The notes beneath the pieces were generated by a model, which had not been told where the DNA came from, did no database searches, and saw only the letters and a list, made by a program, of their open reading frames with translations. The position numbers and the translations under genes were made by a program. 64,000 bases of DNA from Flavobacteriales bacterium (lineage in GTDB: Bacteria; Bacteroidota; Bacteroidia; Flavobacteriales_F; PHOS-HE28): NCBI GenBank assembly GCA_023382455.1, contig JAHDVX010000007.1, positions 62,001 to 126,000 of the forward strand, written 5' to 3'. This document shows positions 14,638 to 22,307 of the stretch, piece after piece. Position 1 is the stretch's first letter. Each line of letters starts with the position of its first letter.

Positions 14638-17622
14638 TCATTTTTCATTCTCCTCCCCGGCCAGCAATACCACCTTGAACCGGTGGACCAGTACGCTATC
14701 AGGCCCGTTGTTCCACACGTAGACCCCCAGCTCCGTGCCCGCTTGGCGCGGAATAGGAAGCGGCCGGGCCACGATACCTTCAACCCTGCCTTGCCGGTGC
14801 CGGCCAGCGATCAGCGGGATGCTCTCGTAATCCACCACCTCCCCGTTCAGCCTTTGTTCCAGCGCCACTTGGGGCCGTGCACCACCCGTAGGCGATACCT
14901 CCGCATAGACCACCAAGGTACCGGATGCGTTACGGGCCAAACTGTCCGCAGGAGCGCGGTAGGCACTGGTCCAGGGCGTGGTTGGTTCCAGCCATTGCCC
15001 GCCCTGCCGCGAACCATCGAAAAGCACGGTGCCCGCTTCCTCCCCATCGGCCAAGGGCCGGAGCAAGGTGGCCGAGCTGCGACCCGCCCACAGCACCGTG
15101 TCCATGCGGTAGCGCAACTGCAGTCCCGCGTTCACCGCCGGGGCGATGGGCAATCCCGCGTTCATCCACCAGATGGGGCCGGTCCCCGTTTTCCGCAAGG
15201 TTTCCGCCACGTCGCCCCAGCACGCCGCTTCACCGGCCCGCACGCCTATCGCGCGCTGCTTGCCGAATGCCTTGGCCAGCGCGGGGAAGCGACCGGTGTT
15301 CAACACCACGGGCCGATCCCCCGCACCGGTGGCATCCATGCGCCGTACCAGTTCTTGCACTTCCTGCGGCAGGCGCTCCGCTTTGGGCCGGTGCGTCCCT
15401 AACGACCAGCACACCGCCGCTGCGAGCACCAGCGCTCCCGCCTGCAGCGGCAAGGCGCCCACGGATGCCGGACGCACAAAGGCCCGCAACAAGGCACCAC
15501 CGAGGAACGTGATCAGCGACACGGCCAGGAGCCATGGCGCCACCGGCTTGCGGAAGCGGAACGACAGCTCGTGCCTTCCGGCGGGCAGCACCACGCCGAA
15601 GCAAGCGATATTGGCGCGCACCAGCTCCACGGGCCTGCCGTCCACCTGCGCGGTCCATCCGGGGTACCAGCTTTGTTGCAGCAGGGCGAAGGTGGGCCGG
15701 GCGGTGGAGGTGCCCAGCGAGATTCCGTCGTGATCGAAGCGTGTGACCCACAGGCTGTCGCCCGGATAGTGATGCAGGGGACCGGGGATCGGCTGCGCCA
15801 CCACCACCAACGCGCTATCACGCGCCGGGTCCACGGCGGAAGGCACGTAGGCTGCTTCAGGCACAACGCTATCGGTGAGATAGACCAGCGGCTGCCGCTT
15901 CATGGCGGTCAGCAGCGCCGGATGCTCATCCGCCAAGCGGTCGCGGTCCTTCAGCCGGAAGGAATTGAACCCGTCGAGCGAGGGCTTTCCGGTGAAATTG
16001 CCCATGTTGCGCCAGATGTCGCGCAGCAAGGCCGAACCATCGGCATGCTCGCCGATGGGCACCAGCTCCGGCCAAACGGGGCCGTGGGGCTGCTCCGACA
16101 AGCGGGCCTGCAAGCGGGCCGGGGAGTAATCGCCCAGTGCGGTGTTCCATTGCGCCAGCATGGTGGCCCAGCCCATTTCCACCAGCACCAGGAGCGCCAA
16201 CAGCCCCCAGCGCGGCCGTTCGATCCGGGCCCACCACAGGAAGGCGGCCAACGCCGCCAGCGTAGCGGGTGCGGCAACCAGCACGCGGTGCCATCGCCAT
16301 GGCCCGGTGATGCGTTCATACAGGGTGCCTTCCGCACGGAACGGCGGCTCACTGAAATGCATCAGCCAGGCCCACGCCAACACGGCGACGACCAGGGCCA
16401 GCGTAGCGCCGATGGCCGTCCTCTCCCACGCGCGGCGTTCGGGCATCATGGACGACCACCTGGCCAAGGTGCCCGATGCCAGCACCAGTACGGCCAAAGC
16501 GGCGAACCACTGGTAGTAGCTGGGGAAGCGGAACAAGTCCAGCCCGGGAACCGCGGCCCACAACAGCCGATGCACGGGCAGTGCGGCACCGAAGGAGGCC
16601 AGCGCGCACACCATGCCGAACACGCCGATGATGTTCTCCACGCGGCTGCGTTCCCGCACCAGCGCGAAGGCTGCAAGCAGGACCATGATCACACCGGTGA
16701 AGCCATTGGCCATGGTGGGATCGGTGCCCAGCCATGCGGCATCGGTTCCCACGGCGTAAGGAAACAGCATGGACCAAAGTGCATGTCCGGTGAACGGGTT
16801 CATGGCCGCATCGGCATAGGCCATTCCCTCGGTGCGGGCCAGGTAGGGCGACACCTCCCACCAGGCGTAGAACGTACCGCAGGCCATCAGCGCCGAAAGG
16901 CCGGCAAACAAGGCTTCCATGCCCACCAACCGGTACACGAATGGACGATCGCCGCACCGCCACGCTTGCCAAGCGGCCCCGACGATGAGGGCCAGCAGCA
17001 GCCACGTGCCGATGAGGGTGAAGGTGTGGTTGCCTCCGGTGAGCAGCAAGGCTTGGAACAACGCCGCTTCAAGCGCCGACCTCCAAGTGGGCCGGTCCAT
17101 CAACTTCAGCTGGGCGGCAAGGAGCCACGGCAGCCAGGCCGCGCTGATCACGGCGTAGAAATGCATCTGGTGCGCGGTGAAGAAGCCGCTGAGGGCATAG
17201 GCCAATCCGATGACCAGGCCGATGCGGGCATCGCGCTGCAGGAGGCGCACCAGGCGCATCATGCCGATGCCGCCCACGATCACGTAGCCGAGGAAGAGCG
17301 CCTGCAGGGTGTACAACGTGTGCCCGATGGTGCCTCCCAAGGCGATGGACGGCGGGTACCACGCCGGCCCTTGCAGGTCGGCGTAGATGGGGTAGCCGCC
17401 CTGCGCGTAAGGGTTCCACAGCGGGAAATGGCCATCCTGCAACGCCTGTGCGATGAACCAGCGCCACGGCACCCAACAATCCAGCGTATCGCCGTGCACG
17501 AGACCGTATGCGAAGGTGGACAACGGCCAGTACACCAGCAGCACCGCCAGCGTGATCAATGCCCAGCCCCAGCGCCGGGCCCATCGGTCCGCCACCGGCC
17601 CATTCGCCAGCCGGCTGCTCAT
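14638..17622 (-). CDS. YfhO-like polytopic membrane protein
   Basis: 994 aa with about a dozen hydrophobic segments. The first extracytoplasmic loop has LVHGDTLDCWVPWRWFIAQA and WNPYAQGGYP, matching the YfhO family (GT-C-fold membrane proteins that in Gram-positives help glycosylate teichoic acids). A large soluble segment (about residues 500-700) contains SWYPGWTAQVDGRPV, the conserved YfhO C-terminal block. The substrate in Bacteroidota is unknown. The start overlaps the mutS stop as ATGA, so it is translationally coupled to mutS; a functional link is not obvious. Confidence 0.8.
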   Translation of the reverse strand: MSSRLANGPVADRWARRWGWALITLAVLLVYWPLSTFAYGLVHGDTLDCWVPWRWFIAQALQDGHFPLWNPYAQGGYPIYADLQGPAWYPPSIALGGTIGHTLYTLQALFLGYVIVGGIGMMRLVRLLQRDARIGLVIGLAYALSGFFTAHQMHFYAVISAAWLPWLLAAQLKLMDRPTWRSALEAALFQALLLTGGNHTFTLIGTWLLLALIVGAAWQAWRCGDRPFVYRLVGMEALFAGLSALMACGTFYAWWEVSPYLARTEGMAYADAAMNPFTGHALWSMLFPYAVGTDAAWLGTDPTMANGFTGVIMVLLAAFALVRERSRVENIIGVFGMVCALASFGAALPVHRLLWAAVPGLDLFRFPSYYQWFAALAVLVLASGTLARWSSMMPERRAWERTAIGATLALVVAVLAWAWLMHFSEPPFRAEGTLYERITGPWRWHRVLVAAPATLAALAAFLWWARIERPRWGLLALLVLVEMGWATMLAQWNTALGDYSPARLQARLSEQPHGPVWPELVPIGEHADGSALLRDIWRNMGNFTGKPSLDGFNSFRLKDRDRLADEHPALLTAMKRQPLVYLTDSVVPEAAYVPSAVDPARDSALVVVAQPIPGPLHHYPGDSLWVTRFDHDGISLGTSTARPTFALLQQSWYPGWTAQVDGRPVELVRANIACFGVVLPAGRHELSFRFRKPVAPWLLAVSLITFLGGALLRAFVRPASVGALPLQAGALVLAAAVCWSLGTHRPKAERLPQEVQELVRRMDATGAGDRPVVLNTGRFPALAKAFGKQRAIGVRAGEAACWGDVAETLRKTGTGPIWWMNAGLPIAPAVNAGLQLRYRMDTVLWAGRSSATLLRPLADGEEAGTVLFDGSRQGGQWLEPTTPWTSAYRAPADSLARNASGTLVVYAEVSPTGGARPQVALEQRLNGEVVDYESIPLIAGRHRQGRVEGIVARPLPIPRQAGTELGVYVWNNGPDSVLVHRFKVVLLAGEENEK

Positions 17623-20279
17623 ACCTTCTTCAGCCTGGCCTTGCCGCCGCCGGCCATGCGCTTGATCTCGTTGAGCTTCATCAGTGCCTCCACGGGGGTG
17701 AGGTTGTTGATGTCCACCGATTCCAGTTCCTCGCGGATGCCTTCGAGCGCGGGATCATCGAGCTGGAAGAAGCTGAGCTGGGGCTCGCGGCCCAACGCGG
17801 CCAGGTCGGCCTGGGCCTTGCGGGCCGGGCCCTTCGCGGCTTCGGCACCATCCTCCTCGAGGGCACCGGCGTGGGTGCGCTCCAGGTGGTGCAGCACCTT
17901 CCCGGCGCGCTCCACCACGGCCTTGGGCATGCCGGCCATGCGGGCCACATGGATGCCGAAGCTGCGGTCGCTGCCGCCGGGCACCAGCTTGCGCAGGAAG
18001 AGCACCTTGCCATCGGCCTCGCGCACGGCCACGTTGGCGTTGCGGATGCGCGGGAAGGACTCCGCCATGTCGTTCAGCTCGTGGTAGTGCGTGGCGAAGA
18101 GCGTCTTGGGCCGCAGCGGATGCTCGTGCAGGTATTCGGCGATGCTCCAGGCGATGGAGATGCCGTCGTAGGTGCTGGTGCCGCGTCCGATCTCATCCAT
18201 CAGCAGCAGGCTGCGCGCGCTGAGGTTGTTGAGGATGCTGGCGGTCTCGTTCATCTCCACCATGAAGGTGCTCTCACCGGTGGCCAGGTTGTCGCTGGCG
18301 CCTACGCGGGTGAAGATGCGGTCCACGATGCCGATCTCCGCCTCACGGGCGGGGACGAAACTGCCGGCCTGGGCCATCAGCACGATCAGGGCGGTCTGGC
18401 GCAGCAGCGCGCTCTTGCCGCTCATGTTGGGCCCAGTGATCACCAGCAACTGCGCCTGTTCCGGGTCCAGCGTCAGGTCGTTGGGCACGTAGGCCTCGCC
18501 GGGCGGCAGCTGCTGCTCGATCACCGGGTGGCGCCCGTCGCGGATGCGCAGCATGGCCCCGGCATTGATGGAGGGCCGCGCGTAGTTCCACGCGGCGGCG
18601 TTCACCGCGAAGCCGCGCAGCACATCGAGGCGGGCGATGGCCGCCGAGAGCTGCTGCAAGGCGGCGATGTGCGCGCACACGCGCTCCACCACCTGGCCGA
18701 AGAGCTGCGACTCCAGCACCAGGATGCGCTCCTCGGCGCTGAGGATCTTCTCCTCCAGCGCCTTCAGTTCATCGGTGATGTAGCGCTCGGCGCCGGTGAG
18801 CGTCTGCTTGCGCACCCATTCGGCGGGCACCTTGTCGCGGTGGGTGTGGCGCACCTCCAGGTAGTAGCCGAAGACGTTGTTGTAGCCCACCTTCAATGAG
18901 GTGATGCCGGTGCGTTCCGCCTCGCGGCGCTGCACGTCCATGAGCAGCTCCTTGGCGTGGCCCGTGATGTGGCGTAACTCATCGAGGTCGGCATCGGCGC
19001 CGGCGCGGATCACGCCGCCCTTCTGCACGTTCACGGGCGTTTCCGGCTCGATGGACGCCTCGAGGTGCGCCGCCAGTTCCCCGGGCACCTGCCATTCCGC
19101 GGCGGTATCGGCCCAGATGCCCGGCTGGCCGCACAGGGCTTCGCGCAGATGGGCGGCGGCGCGCAGGGCGCGGGCCAATTGCAGCAGCTCGCGCGGGTTG
19201 ATGCGCCCCACGGCGGCCTTGGCGGAAAGGCGCTCCAGGTCGCCCACGGCGGAGAGGTCCGCCTCCAGCGCCTCGCGCAGGGCGGTATTGGCCACCAGGG
19301 CCTGCACACGGTCCAGCCGCGCCTCGATGGCGGCCTGCTCCACCAGCGGCGCCAGCAGCCAGCGGCGCAGCAGGCGCGCGCCCATGGCCGTGGTGCAGCG
19401 GTCCATGGCACCCAGCAGCGTGCGGCCGCCTTCGTTCACCGGGGCCACCAGCTCCAGGTTGCGCACGGTGAAGCGGTCCAGCCACACCTGCCCCTCATCG
19501 GCCAGCTTGGCGATGCGGTTCACATGGCCCAGCCGGTCGTGGCGCGTTTCGCCGAGGTAGTGCAGCACCGCGCCGGCCGCGCGCTGCGCCAGGGAAAGGC
19601 CCTCGATGCCGAAGCCCTTGAGGCCGGTGGTGCCGAAGTGGTTCAGCAGGCGTTCCCGCGCGAAATCATCGGTGAAGGCCCAGGGCTCCATGGCGAAGCC
19701 GCGCCAGCGCGCCGCGCTTTCCGCGATCAGCTCCTGCTTGGCACCGCGCGGGTACAGCAGCTCGCCGGGGTCGTGGCCCTCCAGCGCCTTGGCCATGGCG
19801 GTGCGGTCGCCCTCGCCGGCCAGGAATTCGCCCGTGGTGATGTCCAGGAAGGCGGTGCCGAAGCGCTCGCCCTCGCCACAGACGGCGGCCAGCCAGTTGT
19901 TGCGGCGGCCGTCCACCACGCCCTCGGAGAAGGAGACGCCCGGCGTGGCCACCTCGGTGACGCCGCGCTTGACGATGGTCTTGGCCAGCTTGGGGTCCTC
20001 CAGCTGGTCGCAGATGGCCACGCGGTGACCGGCGCGCACCAGCTTGGGCAGGTAGTTGTCCAGCGCGTGGAAGGGGAATCCGGCGAGCTCGATATCGCTG
20101 GTGCCGTTGTTGCGCTTGGTGAGGGTGATGCCCAGCACGGCGGCGGTGGTGACGGCATCCTGCAGGAAGGTCTCGTAGAAATCGCCCACACGGAACAGCA
20201 GGAGCGCATCGGGGTATTGGCCCTTGATGCGCATGTACTGCTTCATCAGGGGCGTTTCGGCGGGGCTGGCCTTGGTCAT
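17619..20279 (-). CDS. mutS: DNA mismatch repair protein MutS
   Basis: 886 aa from the ATG at 20279 (MTKASPAETPLMKQY). The N-terminal mismatch-binding domain has FRVGDFYETF, the conserved F-x-E contact. The ABC-type ATPase has Walker A GPNMSGKSALLRQ near residue 615, Walker B LLMDEIGRGTSTYDG and ATHYHEL. Length and domain order are normal. It is divergent from the TrmH-like gene with a 98-bp gap and is followed directly by the YfhO gene. Confidence 0.97.
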   Translation of the reverse strand: MTKASPAETPLMKQYMRIKGQYPDALLLFRVGDFYETFLQDAVTTAAVLGITLTKRNNGTSDIELAGFPFHALDNYLPKLVRAGHRVAICDQLEDPKLAKTIVKRGVTEVATPGVSFSEGVVDGRRNNWLAAVCGEGERFGTAFLDITTGEFLAGEGDRTAMAKALEGHDPGELLYPRGAKQELIAESAARWRGFAMEPWAFTDDFARERLLNHFGTTGLKGFGIEGLSLAQRAAGAVLHYLGETRHDRLGHVNRIAKLADEGQVWLDRFTVRNLELVAPVNEGGRTLLGAMDRCTTAMGARLLRRWLLAPLVEQAAIEARLDRVQALVANTALREALEADLSAVGDLERLSAKAAVGRINPRELLQLARALRAAAHLREALCGQPGIWADTAAEWQVPGELAAHLEASIEPETPVNVQKGGVIRAGADADLDELRHITGHAKELLMDVQRREAERTGITSLKVGYNNVFGYYLEVRHTHRDKVPAEWVRKQTLTGAERYITDELKALEEKILSAEERILVLESQLFGQVVERVCAHIAALQQLSAAIARLDVLRGFAVNAAAWNYARPSINAGAMLRIRDGRHPVIEQQLPPGEAYVPNDLTLDPEQAQLLVITGPNMSGKSALLRQTALIVLMAQAGSFVPAREAEIGIVDRIFTRVGASDNLATGESTFMVEMNETASILNNLSARSLLLMDEIGRGTSTYDGISIAWSIAEYLHEHPLRPKTLFATHYHELNDMAESFPRIRNANVAVREADGKVLFLRKLVPGGSDRSFGIHVARMAGMPKAVVERAGKVLHHLERTHAGALEEDGAEAAKGPARKAQADLAALGREPQLSFFQLDDPALEGIREELESVDINNLTPVEALMKLNEIKRMAGGGKARLKKV

Positions 20280-20377
20280 CGCGGCGAAGATGGCCCCAAA
20301 GGTCGGGGCAGCCCGAAAGGTACCGTTCCTTTCCCGTCCTTTGCGGCCCGCGCACCGCTTCCTTTTCAACAACGCCG

Positions 20378-20917
20378 ATGCCTGCCGACGACCGCAAACT
20401 GACCATGGAGGAACTGGGCCGCGTGGACGCCGCCACGTACAAGGCCATGGCCCGGCACAAGCTGCGCTTCGTGCTGGACGATGTGCGCAGCCGCCACAAC
20501 GTGGGCTCCATCTTCCGCACGGCGGACGCCTTCGCCCTGGACGGCATCGACCTGTGCGGCTTCACGCCGCTGCCGCCGCACCGCGAGATCGAGAAGACGG
20601 CGCTGGGCGCCACGTTCTCGGTGCCCTGGCGGCACCATGCCACGGCCGTGGAGGCTGTTGAAAAGTTGAAGGCCGAAGGCTGGGCGGTGTGGGCCGTGGA
20701 ACAGACCGTTCAGGCCGTGCCGATCACCGAATGGCGACCTTCACTGTCCACGGGCGTGGCCTTGGTGATGGGCAATGAGCTGCACGGCGTGGGCGATGCC
20801 GTGGTGGCCTTGTGCGACGGGGCACTGGTGGTGCCGCAGGGCGGTACCAAGCACAGCCTGAACGTGTCGGTGTGCGCGGGCATCGTGGCGGCGTGGGCCG
20901 TGCTGGGGCCGGAATGA
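20378..20917 (+). CDS. TrmH/SpoU-family RNA 2'-O-methyltransferase
   Basis: 179 aa. A SPOUT-fold SAM-dependent methyltransferase: motif 1 DVRSRHNVGSIFRTADAF, motif 2 ALVMGNELHGV and motif 3 PQGGTKHSLNVSVCAGI, the trefoil-knot SAM site. It lacks the N-terminal RNA-binding extension of RlmB. The target RNA (tRNA or rRNA ribose) cannot be told from sequence. Confidence 0.9.
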   Translation: MPADDRKLTMEELGRVDAATYKAMARHKLRFVLDDVRSRHNVGSIFRTADAFALDGIDLCGFTPLPPHREIEKTALGATFSVPWRHHATAVEAVEKLKAEGWAVWAVEQTVQAVPITEWRPSLSTGVALVMGNELHGVGDAVVALCDGALVVPQGGTKHSLNVSVCAGIVAAWAVLGPE

Positions 20918-20998
20918 CCCACGGAGCAGGCAACCGTGGCGTCCATTGATCGTTAATGGGGAAAGCTTCACACGCCCTCCGTGGTAAGCTCCTTCGTT

Positions 20999-21006
20999 TA
21001 TATTTG
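20999..21006 (+). promoter_or_regulatory. -7 box of the DUF6089-like gene
   Basis: TATATTTG, an exact TAnnTTTG match, 18 nt before the GTG at 21025. No clear -33 TTG at ideal spacing. Confidence 0.55.
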
Positions 21007-21024
21007 GCACAGATCTTCACGCCC

Positions 21025-21981
21025 GTGCGCTCCCCCAAGCCCCTCCCCCTTTTGGCGTTCCTGGCAGTAGTCGGGCTTTCCAATTCATTGAACGCCCAGT
21101 ACTTCAGGGATTCCAATTATTGGAAAACCCATCGCCGGCAGATCTCCCTGGGCATTGGTATCAGCAATTTCCTGGGCGAGTTGGGCGGACGGGACCAGAT
21201 CGGGTCGCCGTTCATCTGGGACCTGGAGATGAGCCAGACCAAGCCGGCGATCAGCGTCACCTACCGGTACTTCCTGGCGAAGCGCCTGGTCCTTCGCGGA
21301 GGTGGCGCCTACGGCGTGCTGGCGGGCAACGACAACCTGACGAAGGAGGTTTTCCGGAACAACCGGAACCTGAACTTCAAGAGCAACATTTTTGAAGGGC
21401 AGTTGGGCCTGGAGTTCCAGGTCACGGAGGAACTGCCGGGCCATATCTATGACCTTCGCGGGGTGAAGGGCATGACCCCGAGCCGTTTGGGCACGTACGT
21501 ATTCGCGGGTATCAGCGTGTTCCACTTCAAGCCCCAAGCCCAGTTCAACGGCGGTTGGGTGGACCTGCAGCCGCTGCATACCGAAGGGCAAGGCCTGCCC
21601 AACGGGCCGGAGAATTACAAATTGACCCAGATCGGCATCCCCATGGGCGTGGGCATCCGCAAGGGATTGAGCAAGCGTACCTCGGTGGGCCTGGAGCTCC
21701 AATACACCAAGACCTTCACCGATTACATCGACGATGTGAGCGGCGAATACTACGACCCCGTGTTGCTGGAGGAAGCCTATGGACCTGTGTCAGCCTATTT
21801 GTCCGACCCCAGCCTGGGTGCGGTACCGGGCCAGACCGATGTCGGTGCCCAGCGTGGCTATTCAGACCACAACGACGGCTATCTCTTCCTGAAAGCCCAG
21901 GTGCATTACAAGTTGTTCAAGTACCGCTCATCGAACAAGAAGCACCGGGCACGGATCCACCGGCAGAAGATCGTGTTCTGA
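21025..21981 (+). CDS. DUF6089-like outer-membrane beta-barrel protein
   Basis: About 318 aa from the GTG at 21025, which gives a basic start and a signal peptide ending NSLNA-QYF; an ATG at 20956 would put the promoter box inside the gene. The mature part has ISLGIGISNFLGELGG near its start, a pattern I associate with the DUF6089 barrel family of Bacteroidota, then repeated beta-strand motifs (YVFAGISVFHF, YLFLKAQVHYKLF). The C-terminus is very basic (RSSNKKHRARIHRQK). A strong terminator follows, so it is transcribed alone. Role unknown. Confidence 0.7.
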   Translation: MRSPKPLPLLAFLAVVGLSNSLNAQYFRDSNYWKTHRRQISLGIGISNFLGELGGRDQIGSPFIWDLEMSQTKPAISVTYRYFLAKRLVLRGGGAYGVLAGNDNLTKEVFRNNRNLNFKSNIFEGQLGLEFQVTEELPGHIYDLRGVKGMTPSRLGTYVFAGISVFHFKPQAQFNGGWVDLQPLHTEGQGLPNGPENYKLTQIGIPMGVGIRKGLSKRTSVGLELQYTKTFTDYIDDVSGEYYDPVLLEEAYGPVSAYLSDPSLGAVPGQTDVGAQRGYSDHNDGYLFLKAQVHYKLFKYRSSNKKHRARIHRQKIVF

Positions 21982-22000
21982 CCATCCATCAGTATTGTAG

Positions 22001-22034
22001 AAGCCGCCTCGGTATTGCCCGGGGCGGCTTTTTT
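22001..22034 (+). terminator. Rho-independent terminator of the DUF6089-like gene
   Basis: A 12-bp stem (AAGCCGCCTCGG with CCGGGGCGGCTT, one G-U pair) and a 6-nt loop, followed by six T residues. It starts 20 bp after the stop codon. Confidence 0.92.
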
Positions 22035-22307
22035 CATGTGCTACGAGGACGGGGTGGCCAAGCTGCGTGTGGTGGTTGAGTTGGGTGGGCAGGAAGGTCA
22101 CGTAGGCGATAGTGGTGAGGGAAGCGAGGCCGGGAGGTGAGGTTGGAAAGGTTGGTGAGGCGGATAAGTCGGGCACGATGAAAAGGCGGCATTCCAGACC
22201 GCTGGCCAATGGGCCGATCGGAAACGGCCTTATGCATCCGTCCTGCAACGCAGCTCCTTTCGGGGTGGAGCTCTGACCGGTGGTTGTATGCCACCGCGCA
22301 CGGTCCG
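22035..22307. other. Intergenic region without a recognisable gene
   Basis: Between the terminator at 22001-22034 and the stop of the glycosidase-like gene. 22062-22175 is purine-rich on the plus strand, with loose GGTTGG/GGTGAG repeats. A small hairpin (AGCTCC...GGAGCT) lies at about 22251-22273. No coding signal or tRNA seen. Confidence 0.5.
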